DNA of 64,000 nucleotides from Candidatus Pelagisphaera phototrophica (lineage in GTDB: Bacteria > Verrucomicrobiota > Verrucomicrobiia > Opitutales > Opitutaceae). Below the pieces are notes generated by a model. That model searched no databases. It saw only the letters and a list, made by a program, of their open reading frames with translations, and was not told the DNA's origin. Positions 8,717 to 17,121 of this stretch are shown one piece after another. Within the stretch, counting starts at the first letter, position 1; every line of letters starts with the position of its first letter. The DNA is taken from the NCBI RefSeq assembly GCF_014529625.1, contig NZ_CP076039.1:3472001-3536000 (forward strand), in the 5' to 3' direction. The position numbers and the translations under genes were made by a program.

Positions 8717-9472
8717 ATGACCGAAAACGCGTCGAAGTACAACGGCCCCGACCACATTGGCATCATTATGGATGGAAATGGCCGCTGGGCCCAGTCCCAG
8801 GGACTTTCTCGGATTAAGGGTCATCGGCAAGGCGTTGAAACGTGCCCGCGGATAATTGAAGCCTGCCAAGAACTGGATATCCACTATCTGACACTTTACG
8901 CGTTTTCCGCTGAAAACTGGAAACGCCCCGAATCCGAAGTAAACGCTCTCATGGAATTGCTGGAGCTCTTCCTCATGAACGAGACGGAAACGCTGGTGAA
9001 GCAACGAGTACGCTTGCACGCAATTGGCCGGGTAGAAGACCTTCCCGCTCGGCCGCGAGCCGTGCTCAAGAAGGCGATGGACGTCACCCGAAAATTCGAC
9101 GAATGGCATTTAACCCTAGCCCTAAACTACAGTTCTCGCAACGAGATCGTGGACGCCACCAAATCGATTGCCGCCAAAGTAGCTGCCGGGAAACTCGATC
9201 CAAAAGACTTGGACTGGGAAACGATTTCAAATCACCTCTACACTAAGGAGATGCCGGATCCAGATTTGATTGTTCGCACTTCAGGAGAAACGCGACTGAG
9301 CAACTTCCTACTCATGCAAAGCGCCTACGCGGAATTTTATTTTACTGCAACCTGCTGGCCTGACTTCACCAAAACACACCTTGAGGAAGCGATTAGTTAC
9401 TACAACAATCGTGAAAGACGTTTTGGTCGGACAGGAGAGCAGATAGACGTTGAAGCGAGCCTGTCTTTCTGA
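8717..9472 (+). CDS. uppS: Isoprenyl transferase (undecaprenyl diphosphate synthase)
   Basis: A 251-residue cis-prenyltransferase that extends farnesyl diphosphate with isopentenyl diphosphate to the C55 carrier lipid used for peptidoglycan and O-antigen. The catalytic Asp is in GIIMDGNGRWA (residues about 16-26). LTLYAFSAENWKRP and the C-terminal RTSGE...SNFLLMQ..YAE.YF block complete the family signature. It opens the operon uppS-cdsA-dxr-rseP-ispG; the 185 bp to the divergent gene at 8531 should hold the promoter. The order uppS-cdsA-dxr-rseP is widely conserved in bacteria. Confidence 0.96.
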   Translation: MTENASKYNGPDHIGIIMDGNGRWAQSQGLSRIKGHRQGVETCPRIIEACQELDIHYLTLYAFSAENWKRPESEVNALMELLELFLMNETETLVKQRVRLHAIGRVEDLPARPRAVLKKAMDVTRKFDEWHLTLALNYSSRNEIVDATKSIAAKVAAGKLDPKDLDWETISNHLYTKEMPDPDLIVRTSGETRLSNFLLMQSAYAEFYFTATCWPDFTKTHLEEAISYYNNRERRFGRTGEQIDVEASLSF

Positions 9473-9493
9473 TCGGACTCGCCCTTTGATACC

Positions 9494-10330
9494 GTGACGA
9501 AGAGAATTATCAGTACGCTTGTCCTTTGGATCGTCACGATCATATGTTTCTTCTATATCGGGCCTGATGCGGCTGTTTGGCTACTGGCGGTGCTCGCGCT
9601 TTCATCGCAATACGAGTTTTATAGCCTGTTGGAGAAAATGGGGCGAAGGCCCTTTAAGAAATTCGGAATCTTTCTGGGCGGGGTCATTATTTTTGCCCCC
9701 TACTACGCCAATAAGTTAGAGCTCAGCCATGCCGAGGGAGTTCAGTCTGGAATCATCGCAGTCACGATTGTCGCCTGCTGCCTGAGAATCTTTCGCGAGC
9801 GCCAAGTCGCTGAGCGAATCGAAACCCTAGGCTCCACCCTCCTCGGACTGATCTACGTACCCTTTATGCTGGGCTTTCTGGTTCGCATGATCGAGCTACC
9901 TGGGGACCCGAAGCAAGGTTTGATGCTCGTCGTGTGGCTCGTAGTGACCGCGAAATTTACGGACGTCGGAGCCCTCTTGGTTGGAAAGGCCTTCGGGCGG
10001 CATGCCATGTCACCCATCACCAGTCCGAAAAAAACTTGGGAAGGAGCCATTGGCGGCTGCCTTGTCTCTATTGGGCTCGGCTTTTCACTCACCTTTTTCG
10101 CCCAAGAATACTATCCTCCATTTTTCACGCCCTTGTGGGGCACTCTTCTTGCGCTGCCAATCGCGGTCATTTCCATCATTTCAGATCTCGTCGAAAGCAT
10201 GCTCAAACGCATGGCTGATCAAAAAGACTCAGGCTCATCCATTCCGGGCATTGGGGGATCCTTCGATTTGACGGATTCTCTAATTCTCGCTGCTCCTACC
10301 GGATATTTGTTTTTCGGGTTCCTCACTTAG
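9494..10330 (+). CDS. cdsA: Phosphatidate cytidylyltransferase
   Basis: A 278-residue inner-membrane enzyme with about eight hydrophobic segments. It makes CDP-diacylglycerol from phosphatidate and CTP for phospholipid synthesis. The C-terminal signature region is present (SMLKRMADQKD then PGIGGSFDLTDS, residues about 236-260). It differs from the usual PGHGG..DR.D at two places: Ile for His and Leu for Arg. The two Asp residues of the D-x-x-D metal site are kept. The start is GTG 9494, 21 bp after uppS. dxr follows after 7 bp, so the three genes are probably cotranscribed. Confidence 0.93.
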   Translation: MTKRIISTLVLWIVTIICFFYIGPDAAVWLLAVLALSSQYEFYSLLEKMGRRPFKKFGIFLGGVIIFAPYYANKLELSHAEGVQSGIIAVTIVACCLRIFRERQVAERIETLGSTLLGLIYVPFMLGFLVRMIELPGDPKQGLMLVVWLVVTAKFTDVGALLVGKAFGRHAMSPITSPKKTWEGAIGGCLVSIGLGFSLTFFAQEYYPPFFTPLWGTLLALPIAVISIISDLVESMLKRMADQKDSGSSIPGIGGSFDLTDSLILAAPTGYLFFGFLT

Positions 10331-10337
10331 TTTCGAA

Positions 10338-11507
10338 ATGGGACAACGCTCGAAAATCGTGCTGCTCGGGGCCACTGGCTCCATCGGCTCCAGCGCCCTG
10401 AAAGTAATTCGCAAGCACTCAGATCGCCTTGAATTGGTTGGAATCGCGGCTAACCGAAATGTCGATCAACTTGCCGCGATCGCAAAAGAGTTCGGGGTAC
10501 CCGAAGTGTGCCTTTTCGATCCCGACGCCTGGAAGCAAGCAGAGGACGCGAACGCCTTTCCAGTAAGTGTCAACCTCACCTGCGGTGAAGAAGGACTCTG
10601 CCATCTGGCGACCTTACCCGGTTGCCATACGGTATTGATTGCAGTTGTCGGTACTCGAGGCCTCATGCCAGCTCTCGCCGCTCTCGAGGCCGGCCACACC
10701 CTCGCTGTGGCGAGCAAAGAGATCCTTGTGCTCGCAGGAAAGTTCATCGTTGAAGCCGCTCGAAAATCGAAAGTCGAGATACTGCCGGTCGACAGTGAAC
10801 ACAATGCTCTCTTTCAATGCCTTCAAGGGATTCGACCCAGTCACATTTCAAAATTGATACTGACAGGATCTGGGGGAAGTTTCCGCGATCTTCCGATTGA
10901 GAGGCTCAATTCAGTGACTCTGGAGAAGGCTCTTCAGCACCCAAATTGGGACATGGGCCCCAAAGTCACGATCGACTCTGCGACTATGGCGAACAAAGGG
11001 CTAGAAATGATCGAAGCCAAGTGGCTCTTTGGAATGCAGCCCGAACAAGTCGACGTCGTCATCCACACCCAAAGTATCGTACATTCCATGGTCGAATGCA
11101 TTGACGGTTCCATAATCGCCCAAATGAGTCCGCCCGATATGACCTTCGCCATACAGCACACGCTTTTGTACCCGGATCGAGGAGAACCTGTTGCGAATAA
11201 ACTGGATTTTTCCCAAGCCCTCGCACTCGACTTTCGACCTCCCGATATCGGTCGCTACCCTTGCCTCGAACTGGCGAGAGCCTGCATGAAGGCGGATGGG
11301 GCGGCTCCAGGAATCTTCAACGCCGCAAACGAGGTCGCAGTGGAAGCATTCACCCGGAAACGTATTAAATTTATTGAAATCGCTAAAATCGTGGCGAAAA
11401 CGCTGGAAACGATTGATAATAGTGAACCTGTTACGATAGATGAAGTCTTGGAATATGACAGCCAAGCGAGAGTCATCGCCTCTCAACTCGTAGATCAAAC
11501 ACCGTAA
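10338..11507 (+). CDS. dxr: 1-deoxy-D-xylulose 5-phosphate reductoisomerase
   Basis: A 389-residue enzyme converting DXP to methylerythritol phosphate with NADPH, the first committed MEP-pathway step. Motifs in order: the NADPH loop GATGSIGSSAL (residues about 10-20), ASKEILVLAG, the metal and substrate site LPVDSEHNA, GSGGSFRD, HPNWDMGPKVTIDSATMANKG, and QSIVHSMVE. The stop codon overlaps the ATG of rseP by one base (TAATG), indicating translational coupling. ispG, a later MEP-pathway gene, lies further down the same operon. Confidence 0.97.
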   Translation: MGQRSKIVLLGATGSIGSSALKVIRKHSDRLELVGIAANRNVDQLAAIAKEFGVPEVCLFDPDAWKQAEDANAFPVSVNLTCGEEGLCHLATLPGCHTVLIAVVGTRGLMPALAALEAGHTLAVASKEILVLAGKFIVEAARKSKVEILPVDSEHNALFQCLQGIRPSHISKLILTGSGGSFRDLPIERLNSVTLEKALQHPNWDMGPKVTIDSATMANKGLEMIEAKWLFGMQPEQVDVVIHTQSIVHSMVECIDGSIIAQMSPPDMTFAIQHTLLYPDRGEPVANKLDFSQALALDFRPPDIGRYPCLELARACMKADGAAPGIFNAANEVAVEAFTRKRIKFIEIAKIVAKTLETIDNSEPVTIDEVLEYDSQARVIASQLVDQTP

Positions 11508-12961
11508 TGGAAAATCTTTTTAGCATAATATCCGATTGGGCCTGGGCCGCGCTTATGGTCGTACTCTTTTTTGGAGGCTCCATTTTCGTTCATGAACTGG
11601 GCCACTTCCTCGCCGCCAAATGGAGAGGACTTCATATTGAACGATTTTCGATTGGGTTTGGCCCCCGTCTGTTTGGCTGGAAAAAGGACGGTATCGACTA
11701 CCGTGTCTCCCTTCTTCCACTCGGTGGCTACGTGGCGCTCCCTCAACTCGCTGATATGAAAGGGATAGAGGGGGAAAACTCGGTTGATCTTATCGAGCTG
11801 CCTCCGATTTCCTACGCCTCCAAAGTTATAGTGTCAGTCGCCGGCGCGGTTTTCAATATTCTTTTCGCCCTCGTACTCGGCCTTATACTCTGGTTCACGG
11901 GAGTCGAAAGGGAAGAAGCGACGACGATCGGAGCCATTTCTGATAAAATCGAAATTCGAGAAGGTGAATTCGTAGAGAATCCCGCCATGGCTGCTGGCCT
12001 TAGAATCGGCGATAAGATTCTCAGCATCGATGGCGAGGAAATCAGATCTTTTGAAGACATATTCATAAGCATCGCTCTTGGTTCAGGGGTTACAGAAGAC
12101 GGCAAACGCAAGGCCATAATTACGTATCTAAGAAATGGGGAGGTTTTCACGACAAACGTAAATCCCGTCCTCAACCCTGATCACGAATTGCGCATGATCG
12201 GGATCAATCCGAATCGGACGACTTACCTGTCTAGTTTAACCGAGGGCTTTCCCGCCAAGGAAGCCGGACTTTTTCCGGGAGACACCATTAAGAAAATTGA
12301 TGGCGTAACGATCTACGGTCCCCAGCACTTAACTACAGTTATCCGTGAGTCCCAAGGCACGCCGCTTCGATTCACTATCGAAAGGGAAGGATCTGAAGGA
12401 ATCGAGACGATGGAGATCGTCGTCACTCCGGTCTTGTCGAAATTCAACCTTTCCGAGGAACAGTTTTATGCAATTGGAGCAGGCCTGGGAGCCATGATCG
12501 AACGCTACACCGCTCACATCAACCCTATCGCACTGTCTATCGACGTGGTAAAACGTACCTACCAGACTTTGAGATCACTCATAAGCCAAGGTTCTGATGC
12601 CAAGCTAAAGGACATGTCCGGACCTGTTGGAATCACCAACATTATCGTTAAAACTGCAGCGATCGGCATCGTTAGAGTCATGGAGATCGCGCTCATGATC
12701 AACATCAGCCTCGCCATATTCAACCTACTCCCAATACCGGTTCTCGACGGTGGGCACATCGCGTTTGCCACAATCGCCAAGATAACCGGAAAACCCATAC
12801 CGCCCAATTTCGCTGCCACGATCCAAGGAAGCTTCATGATATTGCTTTTCTCGTTCATGCTGTACGTCACATTCCATGACGTCGGCAGACTCTTTACGAG
12901 AGAGCCGGAAACCAACAGCCAACCTGTCAGACTGATAAAGGTTGAAGACGCTCCGGCATAG
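11507..12961 (+). CDS. rseP: RIP metalloprotease RseP (site-2 protease)
   Basis: A 484-residue intramembrane zinc protease. HELGH at residues 29-33 lies in the first membrane segment, and the second zinc-binding motif (NLLPIPVLDGGH) is near residue 407. Between them are two PDZ-like regions (around AAGLRIGDKILSIDGE and EAGLFPGDTIKKIDG). RseP cuts membrane-bound anti-sigma factors and leftover signal peptides. Its place between dxr and ispG is typical of many bacteria, which have this envelope protease in the isoprenoid/phospholipid operon. The protein is about 30 residues longer than E. coli RseP, mostly in the periplasmic part. Confidence 0.95.
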   Translation: MENLFSIISDWAWAALMVVLFFGGSIFVHELGHFLAAKWRGLHIERFSIGFGPRLFGWKKDGIDYRVSLLPLGGYVALPQLADMKGIEGENSVDLIELPPISYASKVIVSVAGAVFNILFALVLGLILWFTGVEREEATTIGAISDKIEIREGEFVENPAMAAGLRIGDKILSIDGEEIRSFEDIFISIALGSGVTEDGKRKAIITYLRNGEVFTTNVNPVLNPDHELRMIGINPNRTTYLSSLTEGFPAKEAGLFPGDTIKKIDGVTIYGPQHLTTVIRESQGTPLRFTIEREGSEGIETMEIVVTPVLSKFNLSEEQFYAIGAGLGAMIERYTAHINPIALSIDVVKRTYQTLRSLISQGSDAKLKDMSGPVGITNIIVKTAAIGIVRVMEIALMINISLAIFNLLPIPVLDGGHIAFATIAKITGKPIPPNFAATIQGSFMILLFSFMLYVTFHDVGRLFTREPETNSQPVRLIKVEDAPA

Positions 12962-12987
12962 ATGGCCGAATCGACGCATTGTATTCA

Positions 12988-15012
12988 ATGAGTTCCTATT
13001 GCTCGTCTCGATTCGCTACGATCCGACGACCCAGTCGCGAAGTATCTGTCGGAGAGATCGGAGTTGGGGGAATCAATCCCGTCCGAGTTCAGTCGATGAC
13101 GACGACAAACACTCAGGACGTCGAGGCTACTGTTAAGCAGGCTATTGATCTCGCCGAAGCGGGATGCGAGATCATCCGCATAACAGCCCCCAACAAGAGT
13201 GCGGCTCGAGCCCTAAAAGACATCCACACCCAATTTCGGGCCGCCGGATTCAGCAATCCCCTCGTGGCCGATATTCATTTCCTTCCTTCAGCAGCGATGG
13301 AGGCCATTGAGCACGTTGAGAAAGTACGAGTGAACCCCGGTAATTATGCGGACAACAAGAAGTTCGCGGTTAGGGAATATTCAGACAGCCAATACAACGA
13401 GGAACTCGACCGTCTCCACGAGGGTTTTTCACCGCTAGTAATCAGGGCAAAGCAACTGGGTAGATCATTGCGCATAGGAACCAACCATGGTTCTCTTTCC
13501 GACCGCATCATGAATCGATACGGGGACACCCCTCTTGGAATGGTCGAATCCGCGCTCGAGTTTCTACAAATCGGCGAAACTCACGGGTTCTACGACATGA
13601 TCCTTTCCATGAAATCGAGCAACCCAAAGGTGATGATCGAAGCCTACCGTCTGCTCGTCGACCGTATGAATGCTGAAAAAATGGATTACCCATTACATCT
13701 CGGGGTCACTGAAGCAGGTGACGGTGAGGATGGACGCATCAAAAGCACGATAGGTATTGGTAGCTTACTTACAGATGGACTGGGCGATACTATTCGCGTT
13801 TCACTAACTGAAGACCCTGTCTTCGAGATTCCAGTAGCGGAAGCCATAGCCAGAAAAGCAATGGACCATTGGGTCAACGGTAATATCGATTCCCAAGAAC
13901 CCGATTCTATCGACCCCTATCATTACAAAAGGCGCCACACGAACGCATTCACATTGGGAAAGGACTTAAAAGTGGGTCCTGAAGCGCCACCCACCGTGTT
14001 CACCTACAGCACAATTCCCCTCTCCGAGATTGATCAACTGGAGTCCTTCATCAATAAGGAAGCCCCCTTGCTGGCGGACACGCCAATCGAAGGTCTGTGT
14101 TTCAAAATTAGCAGCGTGGACGAAATCGTTAACCTTGAAACAGTCCTCAAATCGATCGGAGACCAGATCCAGCTCTTGGTTGTTGAAGTCTCTTGCGAGA
14201 TCGAGCTTGGGTCACTCTCCAGATCTCTTCCCCAATCCGGCATACCACTCGCTTTGGTTCGGGATTTCGAAGACAGTGCCTTTGACGAATACAAGCGGTT
14301 CGTGCGAGTCTGTTACGATTATGGAGCGATTCCAATCGCCGGGCTGAGTCCAAACTCGGTCGACGGAATCTTTTCAGAGTCGGCCGACAATCTAATTGTT
14401 ACGTTAAGATCGAACCTAGTCGCTGAGAGGCCAAGCCATCACGTAGGATTGTATCGGCAGCTTGCGGAACGATTGAAGCATTGGCGCAACGCCTCACCTG
14501 TTTGGATCCGAAATCAGGCTCAATCGAAATTTAATTCTCCTTCCTTTCTGGACCGACTCCTAGATGCGAGCAACCTCACCGGAAGCCTCCTGTGTGACGG
14601 AATCGGCGATATCATAAGTATAGAGTCTGAAAAAGATTTCGTTCGATCTACAAAACTTGCCTACAACGTACTACAAGGCGCGGGCGCCCGAATCTCGAAA
14701 ACGGAATTTGTCGCCTGCCCTAGCTGTGGCCGAACCCTCTTTGATCTGCAGTCTACCACTCAACGTATTAGAGAAAAAACCGGGCACCTGAAAGGAGTCA
14801 AAATTGCGATCATGGGCTGTATCGTAAATGGCCCTGGGGAAATGGCAGACGCGGACTTTGGCTATGTGGGTGGAGCGCCGGCAAAGATTAATCTCTACGT
14901 AGGGAAGCAATGCGTCCAGTACAACATACCTCAATCCGAAGCAGACGACCGTCTAATCAAGCTGATCAAAAAGCATAATAAATGGGTCGATCCGGAACCG
15001 GTCGCAAGTTGA
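12988..15012 (+). CDS. ispG: 4-hydroxy-3-methylbut-2-enyl diphosphate synthase, long type
   Basis: A 674-residue IspG that reduces MEcPP to HMBPP in the MEP pathway. The N-terminal TIM barrel starts at SVGEIGVGG and includes VQSMTTT, ADIHF and VRVNPGN. The C-terminal 4Fe-4S domain has CPSCGRT and MGCIVNGPGE. Between them lies an extra region of roughly 250 residues (about 300-550), the three-domain arrangement known from plants, Chlamydiae and Bacteroidetes and unlike the short proteobacterial enzyme. I prefer ATG 12988 to the TTG nine bases earlier. It follows rseP after 26 bp and is probably the last gene of the uppS operon. Confidence 0.94.
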   Translation: MSSYCSSRFATIRRPSREVSVGEIGVGGINPVRVQSMTTTNTQDVEATVKQAIDLAEAGCEIIRITAPNKSAARALKDIHTQFRAAGFSNPLVADIHFLPSAAMEAIEHVEKVRVNPGNYADNKKFAVREYSDSQYNEELDRLHEGFSPLVIRAKQLGRSLRIGTNHGSLSDRIMNRYGDTPLGMVESALEFLQIGETHGFYDMILSMKSSNPKVMIEAYRLLVDRMNAEKMDYPLHLGVTEAGDGEDGRIKSTIGIGSLLTDGLGDTIRVSLTEDPVFEIPVAEAIARKAMDHWVNGNIDSQEPDSIDPYHYKRRHTNAFTLGKDLKVGPEAPPTVFTYSTIPLSEIDQLESFINKEAPLLADTPIEGLCFKISSVDEIVNLETVLKSIGDQIQLLVVEVSCEIELGSLSRSLPQSGIPLALVRDFEDSAFDEYKRFVRVCYDYGAIPIAGLSPNSVDGIFSESADNLIVTLRSNLVAERPSHHVGLYRQLAERLKHWRNASPVWIRNQAQSKFNSPSFLDRLLDASNLTGSLLCDGIGDIISIESEKDFVRSTKLAYNVLQGAGARISKTEFVACPSCGRTLFDLQSTTQRIREKTGHLKGVKIAIMGCIVNGPGEMADADFGYVGGAPAKINLYVGKQCVQYNIPQSEADDRLIKLIKKHNKWVDPEPVAS

Positions 15013-15163
15013 CTTGCGCGGGCTCAATCCGGGTTTACAAAGATTCATTCGATGCAGAATCGCATTTGAGAACTGTTCGGACAAAGATTGGCTGCTCCAC
15101 CGGAAAGAATTGAAATTGCGTTACGCACGTCTCTCGCAATCATTCAGATTTCCCTGATTCTCC

Positions 15164-16015
15164 ATGGAACTGTCCTCACAGGCATTTATTGGCATCGATG
15201 GCGGGGGCTCACATACGCGCGCACTCGCGATTGATGCCCAAGCGCGCCCCTTGGAGTCATACACCGTTTCCGGCTGCAACCCTCACAATATAGGTTTCTT
15301 GCACGCGGGAGATCGAATTAATGAAGCAGTTTCTCATACGCTGGAATCACTTAATGCTAACGTGACTGAAATTCGATCGGTATTCTGCGGGGTCGCCGGA
15401 ATTCGAAACAGCGAAGAACAGGCCGAGCTGGCAAAGTCACTCTCTCGATTTCAATGGGCATGCAACGGAGTCTTGAAGATCGATCACGATCTTTCCATAG
15501 CCTACGAGGCAGCTTTAGGCGATCTGCCGGGAATCTGCCTTATCGCGGGAACTGGGGCGGCCGGCATCGCCAAAGGCGATACAGGGGAATTCCATTCAGC
15601 TAGCAATCGACTTCCCAACGGTTACGAACCAGGAAGTGGATACGGAGTCGGGATGGATGCCATCAATGCAGGGATTGTCGAGGCCACCTCGGATTCACGC
15701 GATGAGATCTCAAATATTGCCCAATCCGTTATCAGTCTTTCCCACGAAGGGAATTTGCAAGCTCGCAGAATCATAGATATAAATACCGACTCCCTCATTC
15801 AGCTAATAGCCAAAATTCGTGCCCAGTCAGGGCTAGATGAAGATTTTTCGATTGTGATTACCGGTGGCCTCGGAGGCTCCGAAACGCTCTACCGCATGTT
15901 GATCGTGGAGAAAATAACCGCTCTATTTCCGCAAGCAAAAATCCACGCCCCTCGCATGGCCCCTGTAGAGGCCGCAGCGGTTTTTGCCCTGCGAAATTCG
16001 AAAGCTGAATTCTAG
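15164..16015 (+). CDS. BadF/BadG/BcrA/BcrD family ATPase, GlcNAc kinase-like
   Basis: A 283-residue protein of the ASKHA sugar-kinase/actin fold. The first phosphate loop (GIDGGGSHTRALAID) is at residues about 8-22, the second (AGTGAAGIAKG) near 128, and a glycine-rich adenosine region (TGGLGGSE) near 233. Relatives phosphorylate N-acetylglucosamine released during cell-wall recycling, or act as activators of radical enzymes. The absence of a cysteine cluster favours the sugar-kinase role, but the substrate cannot be read from the sequence. It stands alone, 151 bp after ispG. Confidence 0.85.
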   Translation: MELSSQAFIGIDGGGSHTRALAIDAQARPLESYTVSGCNPHNIGFLHAGDRINEAVSHTLESLNANVTEIRSVFCGVAGIRNSEEQAELAKSLSRFQWACNGVLKIDHDLSIAYEAALGDLPGICLIAGTGAAGIAKGDTGEFHSASNRLPNGYEPGSGYGVGMDAINAGIVEATSDSRDEISNIAQSVISLSHEGNLQARRIIDINTDSLIQLIAKIRAQSGLDEDFSIVITGGLGGSETLYRMLIVEKITALFPQAKIHAPRMAPVEAAAVFALRNSKAEF

Positions 16016-16046
16016 CATCGATTGACCTGCAAAAGAGCGACTATTA

Positions 16047-16778
16047 CTAATCTCTGCTGCCCCCTAACATGCTTAGTAGGTAGATTAAGTAGCTGAGAGA
16101 GCTTACAAACGCAGCGACATAGGTCAACGCCGCCGCATTGAGCGTCTTTTCCACTCCGACCATTTCATCATTTCCGAGGATACCCAAGGCAACCAACTCC
16201 TTCTTGGCTCTCGCACTAGCGTCATACTCGACCGGCAAAGTAATCAGCTGAAACAAAGTAAGAACCACATAACATAGAATGCCGAGTTTGAGAAGGGTAA
16301 GGCTGAACGCCCCACCGATGATGAAAAACGAGCCAATCATAACGAAAGGCAGCACGCTCGAGGCAATGTTCGTAATAGGCACTAAGGCCATTCGAGCTTT
16401 CAATGCCCCATAGCCAATCTTGTGCTGAACCGCGTGGCCCGCTTCATGGGCAGCCACTCCTAAAGCCGCCAAACTCGAACCGTTATAGTTCTCCTCACTC
16501 AGAGCCAGCTTTTTGCCAATTGGGTCGTAATGATCCGTTAAGTGCCCCCGAACTTGAATGATCTTAACATCCGATATTCCGGCGTTTCTCATTACCGCTG
16601 CCGCGGCTTCGGCTCCTGTGATTCGGCCACGAGAAGGCACCCTAGCGTACTTGTTGTAAGTTGAGGACACCTTGGATTGCGCCCACATAGCCAAAATGAA
16701 TGTGGGGACGATGAAAATGAGGTAGCCCATAATCGAGCCTCCTCCTCCGGGATAAATTGCTAAGGTGTCTATGCTCAT
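16047..16778 (-). CDS. YugP-like membrane zinc metallopeptidase
   Basis: A membrane protein with the zinc motif HEAGHAVQH near residue 110. There is a hydrophobic N-terminal segment (GYLIFIVPTFILAMWAQ) and at least two further membrane spans after the zinc site (SSVLPFVMIGSFFIIGGAF; LGILCYVVLTLFQLITLPV). This layout and the length (243 residues from ATG 16778) match the YugP/PF04298 family, whose substrates are unknown. Starts at 16796 (MEIRN) or 16835 are possible but would put charged residues before the membrane segment. It lies downstream of the M3 peptidase on the same strand. Confidence 0.88.
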   Translation of the reverse strand: MSIDTLAIYPGGGGSIMGYLIFIVPTFILAMWAQSKVSSTYNKYARVPSRGRITGAEAAAAVMRNAGISDVKIIQVRGHLTDHYDPIGKKLALSEENYNGSSLAALGVAAHEAGHAVQHKIGYGALKARMALVPITNIASSVLPFVMIGSFFIIGGAFSLTLLKLGILCYVVLTLFQLITLPVEYDASARAKKELVALGILGNDEMVGVEKTLNAAALTYVAAFVSSLSYLIYLLSMLGGSRD

Positions 16779-17062
16779 AAAATTTCTAATCTCCATCCTT
16801 CCACAGAAAGCAAAGAGCATTCCAAGTTCCAGCAAAGAGTATCGTCCGAGACGATTTTTACTAACTCATTGAAAATGTACGCCTTAGACCCATTGAATTC
16901 GTAATCTAGCCAGTCAGAGAAGCGTCTAAGAAGGAGACAGCCCGTGACAAACAAACAGAAAGCGCCAGTCCTGCAGCCGAAGCCTCTATAGCAAAGTAGC
17001 AGAAATTTCAAAATGGATAGCCCAAGGAGAAGTGAAGACCCCATTTTCTGACCGATTGCCAA
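16775..17062 (-). CDS. Possible small membrane protein, doubtful
   Basis: A 95-codon open frame with two short hydrophobic stretches (SSLLLGLSILKFLLLCY; GAFCLFVTGCLLL) and an unusual six cysteines. Its TGA overlaps the preferred ATG of the YugP-like gene (ATGA), which would allow translational coupling, and it fills most of the 343 bp between that gene and the M3 peptidase. I recognise no family and see no ribosome binding site, so it may be a chance open frame. Confidence 0.22.
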   Translation of the reverse strand: MAIGQKMGSSLLLGLSILKFLLLCYRGFGCRTGAFCLFVTGCLLLRRFSDWLDYEFNGSKAYIFNELVKIVSDDTLCWNLECSLLSVEGWRLEIL

Positions 17063-17121
17063 AACGTTGAAGACCTGTTTTCAAAGTGGATCGCGAAAGA
17101 GTGTGGATGGGGAAGGCAGTC

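Noticed and set aside
11001-11498. 165-codon minus-strand frame inside dxr
   Set aside because: It is antisense to a well-supported gene and shows no recognisable motif.
15003-15018. Perfect 7-bp inverted repeat at the ispG stop codon as terminator
   Set aside because: The stem overlaps the stop codon, is short and has no T-run, so termination is not supported.
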